A DNA stretch of 34,569 nucleotides from Actinomadura geliboluensis (lineage in GTDB: Bacteria; Actinomycetota; Actinomycetes; Streptosporangiales; Streptosporangiaceae), in NCBI RefSeq assembly GCF_005889745.1, contig NZ_VCKZ01000036.1:1-34569 (forward strand), given 5' to 3'. Under the pieces are notes generated by a model. The model worked only from the letters and a program-made list of their open reading frames with translations. It searched no databases and was not told the origin of the DNA. This document shows positions 7,579 to 16,519 of this stretch, piece after piece. A program made the position numbers and the translations under genes. How positions within the stretch are numbered: the stretch's first letter is position 1; the number at the start of each line of letters is the position of its first letter.

Positions 7579-8490
7579 TCAGCGTCCCTTGCGGGTCTGG
7601 CGGGTGATGGCCCGGCCCTCGTCCTGCGAGAGGGGGCCCGTGCTCTCGGGCGGCGACGTCCCGAGGGAGGTGGCGAGGGTGCGTCCGTGCAGGTCGAGCG
7701 CCGCTTCGGTGAGGTCGGTGAGTTCGGCCAGCGCGGAGCGGGCGCGCGTCCACCCGGTGAGGGCGACGGCGAGCGCGACGACCGCGGCCGGCCACCACCA
7801 CACGGTCAGCACCGCGTACGGGATCGCCCAGGCGAACGTGACGACGGTCGCGGCGAACTGGCCGTGCGCGGCGGAGATGTCGGCGCGGACCGGGTCGGGC
7901 AGGACGAGCCACAGCCGCGGCCAGGCGAACGCCAGATCGAGGGAGTAGCGGTTCAGCGCGACCTGCTCGACGGCGGCGACCCGGTCGCCCATCCAGGTGG
8001 GGCGCGCCGGTGGCGCGAGGGCGATCCGGTTGGCGCGGTCGGCGGCGGCGTCGATGGCGGCCTGCTGCGCCGGTGTCCGCTCGGCGGCGGGGTGCGCGCG
8101 CTGCAGGGCGTGGCGCGTTTCGACGTGCGCGTTCCAGCGTTCCGACCGTGCCCGGGTGAGCCGGTCGCGTAGCCCGTGCAGGCCGCGCGGCCACTGGCCG
8201 AGCCACAGCGCGCGGACGGGCGCGGTGAGCGCCTGGACGACGAGGCCGATACCGCACGAGGCCAGCAGCAGCCAGACGGCCGTGAGGATCTGCGCCGATA
8301 CGGTGAGCTTGCCCTGCTCCGTCCCGAGGGCGGTGACCTGGGCGCGGAGCATGGCCAGGTCGAGGGCGTGCGCCCAGCCGAGCCGGGACCCGGCCCAGGC
8401 GACGCCGACGAACAGCAGGCCGGGGACGGCGAGCAGCCCCACCCAGCGTTCGGCGAGCTTCTTGGCGAGCTCGGTGAAGAAGGCGTTCAC
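7579..8490 (-). CDS. Predicted four-helix membrane protein of the CHAT locus, unknown function
   Basis: I do not recognise this 303-residue protein by family. Hydrophobic helices lie at about residues 17-35 (VGLLAVPGLLFVGVAWAG) and 62-85, with a closely spaced pair at about 214-250 (WAIPYAVLTVWWWPAAVVAL). Between them is a polar, Arg/Ala-rich stretch of about 125 residues with heptad-like character, probably cytoplasmic. GTG 8490 is 4 bases after the stop of the upstream small gene, so the two should be translationally coupled. They are transcribed divergently from the WD40 and TPR-CHAT genes. Membrane proteins beside caspase-like proteases can be effectors or targets, but nothing in the sequence proves that here. 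Confidence 0.8.
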   Translation of the reverse strand: MNAFFTELAKKLAERWVGLLAVPGLLFVGVAWAGSRLGWAHALDLAMLRAQVTALGTEQGKLTVSAQILTAVWLLLASCGIGLVVQALTAPVRALWLGQWPRGLHGLRDRLTRARSERWNAHVETRHALQRAHPAAERTPAQQAAIDAAADRANRIALAPPARPTWMGDRVAAVEQVALNRYSLDLAFAWPRLWLVLPDPVRADISAAHGQFAATVVTFAWAIPYAVLTVWWWPAAVVALAVALTGWTRARSALAELTDLTEAALDLHGRTLATSLGTSPPESTGPLSQDEGRAITRQTRKGR

Positions 8491-8494
8491 GCCG

Positions 8495-8854
8495 TCACCG
8501 CGGGGCCATCGGGAGGCCGGTGACGCGGCAGCGCGGGAACGGGCCGGCGGGCACTCCGTCGGCGATCCGGTCGCAGGCCCCGTCGGGGCAGCCGAATGTC
8601 TCCTCGTCGGCCCGCCCGGGGCCGGCGCCGGGGAGGCCGGCGGCGGGCCCGCGCCCCGGGCCGCCCGGGTCGCCGCCGACGAGTTCGGCGAGCAGCGCGC
8701 GGACGGGGCGGCGGGCGCGGGCCGCGGCCTCGACGCGGGACAGCAGCAGCCGCTCGGGCCCGTCCGCGCACTGCTCCCGCAGCGCCGGGAGGTCGTCGCA
8801 GAGCGCGCCGAGCGCCCGCCGTTCGGCGGATTCGTCGTTGTTCCGTTGTTCCAC
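8495..8854 (-). CDS. Small protein with C-terminal Cys motif, CHAT-locus associated
   Basis: This 119-residue protein of unknown function has an acidic, helical N-terminal half (AERRALGALCDDLPALREQC) and a Gly/Pro-rich linker. A compact C-terminus follows with FGCPDGACDR and, 13 residues later, PRCRVTGLPM. The spacing C-x4-C-x13-C looks like part of a small zinc-binding knuckle. The frame stays open to 9175, but that part overlaps the divergent WD40 gene. GTG 8854 fits because TAGCGT (TANNNT) lies 8 bases before it with no Shine-Dalgarno sequence, a leaderless arrangement. It ends 4 bases before the membrane-protein start, which suggests a shared role. Confidence 0.65.
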   Translation of the reverse strand: MEQRNNDESAERRALGALCDDLPALREQCADGPERLLLSRVEAAARARRPVRALLAELVGGDPGGPGRGPAAGLPGAGPGRADEETFGCPDGACDRIADGVPAGPFPRCRVTGLPMAPR

Positions 8855-8953
8855 GGGCGAGAACGCTATCCGCGCCGGGGCGGCCGGTGGCCGTTTCCCG
8901 GCATCTTTCCCGGCATCGCGTACAACGGAGGTGCCCGTGGTTAGGATCGCCGC
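8855..8953. promoter_or_regulatory. Divergent promoter region of the CHAT locus
   Basis: This 99-base spacer separates the two arms of the locus. On the plus strand TAGGAT (8942-8947) ends 6 bases before GTG 8954. On the minus strand TAGCGT ends 8 bases before GTG 8854. Both fit the TANNNT -10 with a start point at or near the initiation codon, and neither start has a Shine-Dalgarno sequence. No clear -35 or operator palindrome was seen. Confidence 0.5.
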
Positions 8954-10813
8954 GTGCCCGGCACCAGGTTCTGGAACTTCGCATTGGACGATGGTCATTC
9001 CCCGGTGATGCAGTGGGTTCTGCGCGACCACGATCCGATTGAGGGGCCCGTCCATATCCAGGTCGGTGAACTCGGTTCTGGCGACTGGTATGTGCGTCAC
9101 CAGGGCTTCGGCGTCCGCGCGTTTCCGGATAAGGGCGCGGCGTGGCAGGCGGTCCAGGCGCAAATGCGGCGGCATAAGGGGCGCTGGGAGCCGACTCCGG
9201 TCGACGCCGAGCCGTTCCGCCGGGTATGCGGCGCCGACGGTTCCCGCGTCCTTTACGACACCGGCGGCTCCTGCCTGTACGAATGCTGGGGCGAACTAAA
9301 GGACGACCTCTGGGACGAACTCCACTCCGCGGTCGACGCCGGGACGACGCTGCGCCGGACGGAGACGCACGCGCTTCTCGGAGGCTCGATCGAGGTGGCG
9401 CGGTACGACGATCCCAAGGACGGCGCGCGCCGGTTCGCCGTCATCGAGAACATGGATCCGGGCAGCGAATACCGGGTCGTCGACTATCCGGACGAGGAGA
9501 CCGCCGTCCGGAGGTACGTGGAGGTCGTCCGGGCCAATGAGGACCCCGAACTCCCGTACCGCGACACCGACCTCGACGACGTCGGCTTCGAGGCGCCGAT
9601 CAAGGGCCGTCCCGAGATGCCCGCGGGCCTCAGCGCCCTCCCGGACGGGTCGGTGATCGCCAGTGTCGACGCCGACGAGTGGCGGTACGTCTACGGCAGG
9701 CCCCGGTCCGAGTGGGCGCTGACACCGGACGGGCCACCGGCGCCGGACGGGCTGACGCCGTCCGGCCCGGTCCGCGCCGCCACGGGGAGGCCGCGTGCCT
9801 GGGCGCCTTCGCGGGTGGACGTCCGCGACATCACGCCGCCCGCCTGGCCGGACACCGCCGGCGGCGGGCCGAGCCCGAACGCGCTGGCCCTCGCCGCCCT
9901 GCCCGACGGCCGGACCGTGCTCGCGTCCGCGCACGACGACGCGGCCCGCCTGTGGAACCTCCGCGACGGCGCGGCGGCGCGCACGTTCGCCGGCCACACC
10001 AAGTGGGTGCTGGACGTCGCGCTGGCCGTGACCGGCGACGGGACGACCGTCCTGGCGACGGCCGGGAAGGACCAACTCGTCCGGGTCTGGTCGGCGCTGG
10101 ACGGCACCGCCCTCCAGGAGATCGACGACCACGAGGGCGCGGTCAACGCGGTGGCGTGGGCGTGCCCGCCGGGCCAGGTCCCCTCGCTGGTCTCCGGGAG
10201 CGACGACGGGACGGTCCGGGTCTGGTCGGTCGAGTACGTCCGCGAGCGGGCCTGCTTCACGGTCGGGCCGCCCGGCGTCGAGATCGTCTGGTCGGTCGCG
10301 GCGGCGGTGCTGGCGGACGGGCACACCTGCGTCGCCGCCGCGTCGGACGACTCGGAGCGCTCGACCGTCCACGTCTGGGACGTCGACACGGGCGCGAAGA
10401 CGCACGAGTTCGCGCTGGAGTCGCGGGCGATGGCGGCCATGCCGAAGGTGGCGCTCGCCACGCTGGACGACGGCTCCTTCCGGGTCGCGGCCGCGTCCGG
10501 ATCGGCGGTGCACGTCTGGGACGGCCTCACCGGCGAACTTCTGCGCACCTTCTCCTTCGACGCGGCCGGTTCCGCCGACGTCGCCCTCGGCGTCCTGCCG
10601 GACCTGCGGGTCGTGGCCGCCGCGACGAGCGGGCCGCTGACGCTGGCGTGGGAGGTCGAGTCGGGCGCGGAGCTGGTCCGGCTCGACCACGGCGCGAGCG
10701 GCCTGTACCAGCCGGTCGAGCTGGTGGGGCGTCCCGGCGAAGGGCTGGTGCTGGCGGCGGCCCGCGAACGCGACAGCCCGGCCCGCGCCCTGCTGCTGAA
10801 CCTGCACTGGTAG
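8954..10813 (+). CDS. WD40-repeat protein with novel N-terminal domain, partner of TPR-CHAT protease
   Basis: The 619-residue protein has two parts. Residues 1 to about 220 form a domain I do not recognise, rich in Trp and charged residues (WNFALDDGHSPVMQWVLRD, GDWYVRHQGFGVRAF). A linker follows. From about 300 to the end there are seven WD-like repeats ending in RLWNL, RVWSA, RVWSV, HVWDV, HVWDG, LAWEV and LLLNLHW, enough for one closed seven-bladed propeller. Such propellers usually hold protein partners or sense ligands. GTG 8954 is chosen from the -10 position (leaderless). The next gene starts 16 bases after its stop, so the WD40 protein and the protease should be co-transcribed and may form one complex. 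There is no signal peptide. Confidence 0.85.
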   Translation: MPGTRFWNFALDDGHSPVMQWVLRDHDPIEGPVHIQVGELGSGDWYVRHQGFGVRAFPDKGAAWQAVQAQMRRHKGRWEPTPVDAEPFRRVCGADGSRVLYDTGGSCLYECWGELKDDLWDELHSAVDAGTTLRRTETHALLGGSIEVARYDDPKDGARRFAVIENMDPGSEYRVVDYPDEETAVRRYVEVVRANEDPELPYRDTDLDDVGFEAPIKGRPEMPAGLSALPDGSVIASVDADEWRYVYGRPRSEWALTPDGPPAPDGLTPSGPVRAATGRPRAWAPSRVDVRDITPPAWPDTAGGGPSPNALALAALPDGRTVLASAHDDAARLWNLRDGAAARTFAGHTKWVLDVALAVTGDGTTVLATAGKDQLVRVWSALDGTALQEIDDHEGAVNAVAWACPPGQVPSLVSGSDDGTVRVWSVEYVRERACFTVGPPGVEIVWSVAAAVLADGHTCVAAASDDSERSTVHVWDVDTGAKTHEFALESRAMAAMPKVALATLDDGSFRVAAASGSAVHVWDGLTGELLRTFSFDAAGSADVALGVLPDLRVVAAATSGPLTLAWEVESGAELVRLDHGASGLYQPVELVGRPGEGLVLAAARERDSPARALLLNLHW

Positions 10814-10829
10814 CGGGCGGGCTTCCCCG

Positions 10830-13800
10830 ATGCCGTTGGACGACCTGTCCGCCAAGCTCGCGGACCTCTTGGCGGAGTACGAGGCGATCGGCGACCGGAC
10901 GCTGCCGCTGGGGGCGGAGGCCGGCGAGTACGCCGAGGGGCTGTGGCGGAACGTCCGGGCCGTCGACACCGCGACGGCGTCGCCGGTGCTGATCGACGCG
11001 TACGCGCGGGCGAGCGTGCTGCTGGCGCGGCTGCACTACGAGCGGCACAGCCTTCGCGAGGGAGCGGCGGGGGACGTCGATCTCGCGCGGGCCGTGGTCG
11101 CGCTCGCGCCCGTCGCCGCCGACCGCCGCCGGGTCCCGCCGCCGATGCGGCCGCTGCTCGGCCGGGCGTCCGACGACGAGACCCAGGCGGCCGCGGCGCA
11201 CGCCATGCTGCGGTCTCCCGCGCGGGATCCTGCGTTGCTCGATGCCGCGATCGCCCTCATGACCCCGGCAGCGGCCCGCAGGCCCGCCGACGTCTCGCGG
11301 CAGGCGGCGCTCTGCACGGCTCTCCGCCTCCGCCATGAGCGGGACGGCTCACCGGACGACCTGGACCAGGCCGTCACCGCCGGAGAGAAGGCCGTAGCGG
11401 GCCACCCCGAAACGGCGGCGGCCTGGGAGGCCCTCGCGGCCGCCTACCGATGCCGGTACAAGCTGCGCGGAGACCCCGAAGACCTCCGGCGCGGCATCCG
11501 CCTGCTCGAACGCGTCGCGCACGACGGCGGCGGGCCGCACGTCCTCGCCGATCTCGGCACCGCCCACCGGCTCCTGTTCGAGCACAGCGACGACCCCGGG
11601 CACCTCAACACCGCCGTGCGCCTCTGCGAGAGCGCCCTCACCGCCGCCGGAGAGGACGCCCGTCCGGCATGGCGCTCCGAACTGAGCGCGGTGCTGCTGC
11701 GCAGACACGAGCGGACCGGGTCGCGCGCCGACCTGGACCGGGCCGCCGACCTGGCCGAACAGGTCGCCGCGTCCGCGCCCGAGGACGACCCCGACCGGGG
11801 CGTCCACCTGGCGGAGGCCGCCACCGCCGTGCTCCGCAGGCAGCGCCGCACCGGCGACCCGGACGAACTCGACCGGGCCGTCGTCCTCGCCGGGGACGCC
11901 CTCGACACGCTCCCCGAGGACGACCGGCGCCGCCCCGTCGTCCTGCGCAGCCTCGCCGACGCGCTGCACCGGCGCTCGATCGCGACCGGTTCGCTCGACG
12001 ACCTGAACCGCGCCGCCACGGTCGCGGGCTGGGCGCTGGCCGCCGTCCCGTCCGGGCATCCGGCGCGCGGCCCGGCCGCCGCGCACCTCGCCGCCGTCCA
12101 CCTGACCCGGTACACGCGGACCGGCGTGCTCACCGACCTCGCGCGGGCGGTCGAGGCGGGGGAGGAGAGCCTGGCATCGCCCGGGAGCCTTCCGGCGCGG
12201 TGGTCGATGCTCGGCGAGGCGTACCGGCTCCGGTCCGGCACCGTCGCCTCCGACGCCGACCTCCACCGCGCGATCGAACTCGGTCGGCGGGCGGTCGGCG
12301 CCACGGCCGCCGACGATGCCGCGCTGGCCGGCCGGCTCGCCCGCCTCGCCGCCGCGTACTGGACGCGCCACCAGGCCACCGGCGACTCCGCCGACCTCGA
12401 CCGGGCGATCATCCTCGGCGGCCGGGCCGTCGCCCGGACGCCCGCCGACGATGCCGACCTCCCGCGCCGGTGGGCCGACCTGGCGGCGGCGCGGCTGGCC
12501 CGGCACCGCGCCGGCGGTTCCCCCGGCGACCTCACCGCCGCCGTCGACCTCGCCGAACGCGCCTGGAACGGCCTGCCGCGAGACCACCCCGACCGGCCGC
12601 GGGCGGCGGCCGGGCTGTGCCGCGCCTACCAGGCCAGGGTGGAGCGCGGCGGCGGCGCGCCGCCCCCGGACCGGATCCACGCCCTCGCCGGGCTGGACGA
12701 CAAGCAGCCGACCGCGTCCCCCGCCGACCGGGTCGCGGCCCGGCACGCGGCGGGCCTGCTCGCCCGGGCCGCCGGAGCCGGCCGCCAGGCGGCGGAGCTG
12801 CTGGACGCCGCCGCCGCGCTGCTGCCGTCCGTCGCGCCGCGCGAGGCCGGATGGGCCGACCAGCAGCACCGGATCGGTGCGCACGCGGGCCTGGTCGCCG
12901 CGGGCGTCGCCGCCCACTGCGACCGCGGCGACCCGGCGGGCGCCGTCGAGTTCGCCGAGCTGGGCCGGGGCGTGCTGCTGGCCGCGCAGGCCGGCACCCG
13001 GGCGGGGGCGGCCGACCTCCGCGACCGCGACGCCCGGCTCGCCGACCGGTTCCAGTGGGTGTGCGAGCGGCTCGCCACCCCCGGCTTCGGCGCCGACGAG
13101 CGCCGCCGCTGGTGGCACGACCACGACACGCTGCTGCGCCGCATCCGCGCACTCCCAGGGCTGGAGCGCTTCCTGGCGGCGCCGCGCCTGGACGACCTGC
13201 GCGCCGCCGCGGCCGGAGGCACCGTCGTCCTGGTCAACGCGGGCCGGGACGGCGGTGACGCCGTCCTCGTCACGGCCGACCGTCCGCCCGTCCGCGTGCC
13301 GCTGCCGGAACTCCGGGACGCTGCCGTGGCCGACCAGGTCACCGCCCTGCTCGCGGCGCTGTCCGGCGGGGGGACGCTCAGCCGTGTGATGGTGCGGCGG
13401 CGGACCGTCCGCGACGTCCTGGCCTGGCTGTGGCGGACGGCCGTCGGCCCCGCCGCGGACGCCCTCGGACCGCCCCGCCCGGGACCGCACCGCGTCTGGT
13501 GGCTGCCGACCGGCGCGCTGGGCCTGCTGCCGCTGCACGCCGCCGAGGAACCGGGCCGGCCCGGTGCCCTCGACGTCATGGTCTCCTCCTTCGTCCCGTC
13601 CCTGCGGGCCCTGAGGGACGCGCGGAACCGGCCGCCCGCCACCCGCCGGGAACCGCTGACGGTCGTGCTGGAGCAGACCCCCGGCCAGGCCGACCTGCCC
13701 GGAGCGGCGGCGGAGGCGTCCCTCCTCGGCGGTTCGACGCTGACGGGCCCGCGCGCCACCGCCGCGAACGTCCTCACCGCCATCGGCAACGCCACCTGGG

Positions 13801-14213
13801 CGCACTTCGCCTGCCACGCGGTCGCGAACCCCGTCTCGCCCGCGGCCGGCGGCCTGCTGCTGCACGACCGGACGCTGACGCTCCCCGAGATCGCCGGCCT
13901 GCGACCGGCCGAGGCGGAGCTGGCGTACCTGTCGGCCTGCTCGACCGCCGACCACGGCGTCCGGTACGCCGACGAGGTGCTGCACCTGGCGTCGGCCTTC
14001 CAGTTCGCCGGGTTCCGGCACGTCGTGGCCAGCCTCTGGCCCGTCGACGACACCGCCGCCGCCGAGGCCGCCACCGCCTTCTACGCGGCGCTGCCGGAGA
14101 CCCCGGCCGCCGACGCCGCCGCGCCCGTCCTCCGCGAGGTCGTCCTCGGCATGCGCGCCCGCCACCGCGCCGACCCCACCCTCTGGGCACCCCTCGTCCA
14201 CAGCGGTCCCTGA
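10830..14213 (+). CDS. TPR-CHAT protein, predicted caspase-like cysteine protease
   Basis: This 1127-residue cytoplasmic protein joins a long TPR-like solenoid to a C-terminal CHAT (caspase HetF associated with TPRs) domain. Residues about 30-750 hold a dozen or so helical repeats of 45-55 residues with a recurring RHxxTGxxxDLxRA pattern. From about 885 the CHAT domain reads VWWLPTGALGLLPLHA, SFVPSLRAL, HFACHA (His996) and LSACSTAD (Cys1037), then ADEVLHLASAFQFAGF and VVASLWPVDD. Both catalytic residues of the clan CD dyad are present, so it should be an active protease. CHAT proteins in other systems (type III-E CRISPR, gasdermin operons) cleave partners on activation. Here likely partners are the WD40 protein and the divergent membrane protein; that link is inference. 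Confidence 0.9.
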   Translation: MPLDDLSAKLADLLAEYEAIGDRTLPLGAEAGEYAEGLWRNVRAVDTATASPVLIDAYARASVLLARLHYERHSLREGAAGDVDLARAVVALAPVAADRRRVPPPMRPLLGRASDDETQAAAAHAMLRSPARDPALLDAAIALMTPAAARRPADVSRQAALCTALRLRHERDGSPDDLDQAVTAGEKAVAGHPETAAAWEALAAAYRCRYKLRGDPEDLRRGIRLLERVAHDGGGPHVLADLGTAHRLLFEHSDDPGHLNTAVRLCESALTAAGEDARPAWRSELSAVLLRRHERTGSRADLDRAADLAEQVAASAPEDDPDRGVHLAEAATAVLRRQRRTGDPDELDRAVVLAGDALDTLPEDDRRRPVVLRSLADALHRRSIATGSLDDLNRAATVAGWALAAVPSGHPARGPAAAHLAAVHLTRYTRTGVLTDLARAVEAGEESLASPGSLPARWSMLGEAYRLRSGTVASDADLHRAIELGRRAVGATAADDAALAGRLARLAAAYWTRHQATGDSADLDRAIILGGRAVARTPADDADLPRRWADLAAARLARHRAGGSPGDLTAAVDLAERAWNGLPRDHPDRPRAAAGLCRAYQARVERGGGAPPPDRIHALAGLDDKQPTASPADRVAARHAAGLLARAAGAGRQAAELLDAAAALLPSVAPREAGWADQQHRIGAHAGLVAAGVAAHCDRGDPAGAVEFAELGRGVLLAAQAGTRAGAADLRDRDARLADRFQWVCERLATPGFGADERRRWWHDHDTLLRRIRALPGLERFLAAPRLDDLRAAAAGGTVVLVNAGRDGGDAVLVTADRPPVRVPLPELRDAAVADQVTALLAALSGGGTLSRVMVRRRTVRDVLAWLWRTAVGPAADALGPPRPGPHRVWWLPTGALGLLPLHAAEEPGRPGALDVMVSSFVPSLRALRDARNRPPATRREPLTVVLEQTPGQADLPGAAAEASLLGGSTLTGPRATAANVLTAIGNATWAHFACHAVANPVSPAAGGLLLHDRTLTLPEIAGLRPAEAELAYLSACSTADHGVRYADEVLHLASAFQFAGFRHVVASLWPVDDTAAAEAATAFYAALPETPAADAAAPVLREVVLGMRARHRADPTLWAPLVHSGP

Positions 14214-14286
14214 CGCCCGGGCGGGCCCGCAACGTGGCGGGGTCGGTAGAGTCGGTGGGGCGGTCGACCAGTGCGAAAGGGAGCCG

Positions 14287-15027
14287 ATGGCGGGTTCGGA
14301 GAGCGGGTATCAGGCGCGCTGGGAGGAGCACAACACCGCGCGCCAGCTGATGATCCTGCGCGCCGCCGTCGACCTCATCGAGGAGACCCCGCCCGGCACC
14401 CACATCCCGGTGCAGAAGATCGCGAAGCGGGCCGGGCTCGCGAAGTCCGTCGTGTACCGGCGGTTCGCCGACCGCGACGACCTCGACCGCCGGATCAGGT
14501 CCTACCTCGTGGACGACTTCGCGAGCACGCTGGCGGTCAAGCTCGACATCTCGCACGGCTCGGTCGAGGAGATCCTCCGCAGGACCATCGACACGGTCGC
14601 CGGGTGGATGTCGGAGCACCCCCGCCTGCACGACTTCATGCGGCAGGGGCCGACCCACGACGACGCCGCGGGCGCCGACGCGGTCAGCAGCCTCCGGGGC
14701 CGGATCGCGACCCGGGCGCACGAGATCATCGCCGCGTTCCTGGCGTCGTTCGACCTCGACGACGGCGGCCTGGAGTCGCTTCCGCTGGCCATCGTGACGA
14801 TGGTCGAGGGCATGCTGACGCAGTGGGTGCGCGAGCCCGCCCCGCGCAGGCCCCGCCCAGAGATCGTCGCCGAGCTCGCCTCCTACGCGTGGTTCATGCT
14901 GGACGGCGCCGCCCGGTCGCTGGGCCTCGTCATCGACCCCACGGCCGAACTCCGGACGGTCGTCGAGCGGCTGACCGGCGCCGGAGCGGCGAGCGGCGCG
15001 GGAGCGGTCAGCGGCGTCACGGCGTGA
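14287..15027 (+). CDS. TetR/AcrR family transcriptional regulator
   Basis: This 246-residue protein has a typical TetR N-terminal helix-turn-helix: IPVQKIAKRAGLAKSVVYRRF followed by ADRDDLDRRI at about residues 38-70. A helical ligand-binding domain with DFMRQGPTHDD and LAIVTMVEGMLTQWV follows. The C-terminus is low complexity (Gly/Ala/Val). AAGGGAG lies just before ATG 14287. It is convergent with the FprB-like gene and their ends overlap by 11 bases. The only palindrome of TetR type nearby is in the promoter of that convergent operon (17645-17659), making the operon its likely target. No matching site was seen upstream of the regulator itself. Confidence 0.88.
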   Translation: MAGSESGYQARWEEHNTARQLMILRAAVDLIEETPPGTHIPVQKIAKRAGLAKSVVYRRFADRDDLDRRIRSYLVDDFASTLAVKLDISHGSVEEILRRTIDTVAGWMSEHPRLHDFMRQGPTHDDAAGADAVSSLRGRIATRAHEIIAAFLASFDLDDGGLESLPLAIVTMVEGMLTQWVREPAPRRPRPEIVAELASYAWFMLDGAARSLGLVIDPTAELRTVVERLTGAGAASGAGAVSGVTA

Positions 15028-16519
15028 GCACCGGGCCCCGCTCCAGGCGCGCCGCCAGGTCGCCGGGGCCGGCCTCCGGATCGGCGAGGACGCCCGCGTT
15101 GAAGTCGTCCACCAGCGCCCGCACGGTCTCCTGCGCGCACGACTTGTTCGTGCCGATGAAGCCGGTCGGGCCGCGCTTGATCCAGCCCGCGACGAACGTG
15201 CCCGGCACGGCCCGGCCGGTCGCCGGGTCGAGGACGCGGCCGCGGTCGTTCGGCACCGTGCCGGTCGCGTCGTCGAACGGCAGGTCCGGGACGGGCACGC
15301 CCCGGTAGCCGATCGCGGTCAGCACCAGCCCGGCGTCCACGGTCTCCGTCCGGCCGGTCGGCTCGACGCCGTCGCCGGTGAGCGCGTTGCGCCCGAACTC
15401 GACGCCCTCGGCGCGGTCGCCGCCGAGGATCCGCAGCGGCGAGAGCAGGTACCGCAGCCGGATCCGGCGCGGCGCGGACGGGTCGGCGGCGAGGCCGCGC
15501 AGCACGTCGAGCTTGGGACCGGTGGTGCCCTCGGGGCCGAGGTCGTCCGGTGGGACGGTGAGGCCGACGCCGGGCGTCGAGCGGAGGCCGATCAATTCGG
15601 GAAGGGTGAACGCCGACTGCGCGGGCCCGCGACGTCCGGCGACGACGACCTCCTCGATCGCGCTGGCGCGCAGCGCGTCCAGCGCGGCGGGGGCGATGTC
15701 GGTGCCGGCGAGGATCGCCGGGTCGACGGTGAGGATCCGGGCGACGTCCAGCGCGACGTTGCCGTTGCCGATCACCACGGCGCGGGGGTGCGACAGGTCG
15801 AACGTCCGGTCGGCGAAGTCCGGGTGGCCGTTGTACCAGGCGACGAACTCGGTGGCGGACGCCGTACCGGGCAGCCCGGCTCCGGGGACGTCGAGCCGGC
15901 GGTCCGTCGACGCGCCGACCGCGTAGACGACCGCGTGGTGGTGGGCGAGGAGGTCGTCGTGCGTCACGTCCCTGCCGACCTCGACGCCGAGGTGCAGGTC
16001 GAGGCCGTCCTGCGCGCGGATGGCGTCGAACTGCCCGGCGACCTTCCGCGTCCGGCGGTGGTCGGGCGCGACGCCCGTCCGCGCCAGCCCGTACGGCATC
16101 GGGAGCCGCTCGAACATCGAGACCCGCGCGCCGGGGACGGTCAGCACCTCGTCGGCCGCGTACATCGCGGCCGGTCCGGAGCCGACGACGGCGACCCGCA
16201 GCGGGGCGGGCCGCTCACGGACCCGCAGCGGCGGCACCACCGGCGCGAGCAGGGGCCGGGACCGTGGGGCGTCGTAGAACGCGGAGTTGACCGACAGGAA
16301 GTCCAGCTCGTCCTCGGTGAGCTTCGTGTGCGGCTTGATCGCGTCCACCGGGCACGCCGAGACGCAGGCGCCGCAGTCGACGCACGCGGCCGGGTCGATG
16401 TAGAGCATCTCCGCGGTCGCGAAGTCCGGCTCGTCCGGTGTCGGGTGGATGCAGTTGACCGGGCAGGTGTAGACGCAGGACGCGTCGCCGCAGCACGACT
16501 GCGTGACGACGTGCGGCAT
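15017..16519 (-). CDS. fprB: Ferredoxin-fused ferredoxin-NADP reductase, FprB-like
   Basis: This 500-residue flavoprotein carries its own ferredoxin. Residues 1-60 form a 7Fe-type bacterial ferredoxin: C9/C10, C15, C19 and C23 in the first cluster set, and CVDCGACVSACP (C46, C49, C52, C56) in the second. The rest is an adrenodoxin-reductase-like fold with an FAD-binding motif VVGSGPAAMYAA (about residue 107), an NADPH-binding motif VIGNGNVALDVARIL, and GWIKRGPTGFIGTNK near the end. It closely resembles mycobacterial FprB (Rv0886). Its ATG overlaps the stop of the diiron oxygenase gene (ATGA). In M. tuberculosis, Rv0885 (diiron oxygenase) is likewise beside fprB, so this protein probably passes electrons from NADPH to that oxygenase. 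Confidence 0.92.
   Translation of the reverse strand: MPHVVTQSCCGDASCVYTCPVNCIHPTPDEPDFATAEMLYIDPAACVDCGACVSACPVDAIKPHTKLTEDELDFLSVNSAFYDAPRSRPLLAPVVPPLRVRERPAPLRVAVVGSGPAAMYAADEVLTVPGARVSMFERLPMPYGLARTGVAPDHRRTRKVAGQFDAIRAQDGLDLHLGVEVGRDVTHDDLLAHHHAVVYAVGASTDRRLDVPGAGLPGTASATEFVAWYNGHPDFADRTFDLSHPRAVVIGNGNVALDVARILTVDPAILAGTDIAPAALDALRASAIEEVVVAGRRGPAQSAFTLPELIGLRSTPGVGLTVPPDDLGPEGTTGPKLDVLRGLAADPSAPRRIRLRYLLSPLRILGGDRAEGVEFGRNALTGDGVEPTGRTETVDAGLVLTAIGYRGVPVPDLPFDDATGTVPNDRGRVLDPATGRAVPGTFVAGWIKRGPTGFIGTNKSCAQETVRALVDDFNAGVLADPEAGPGDLAARLERGPVLTP

Noticed and set aside
10830..13000. Regular repeats in the TPR region considered as DNA repeats
   Set aside because: The periodicity is at protein level (45-55 residue helical repeats); DNA copies are too diverged to be a satellite or CRISPR array.
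11349..14201. 950-codon minus-strand frame opposite the TPR-CHAT gene
   Set aside because: Gly/Arg/Val-rich shadow with no motifs; the plus strand has the CHAT catalytic residues.
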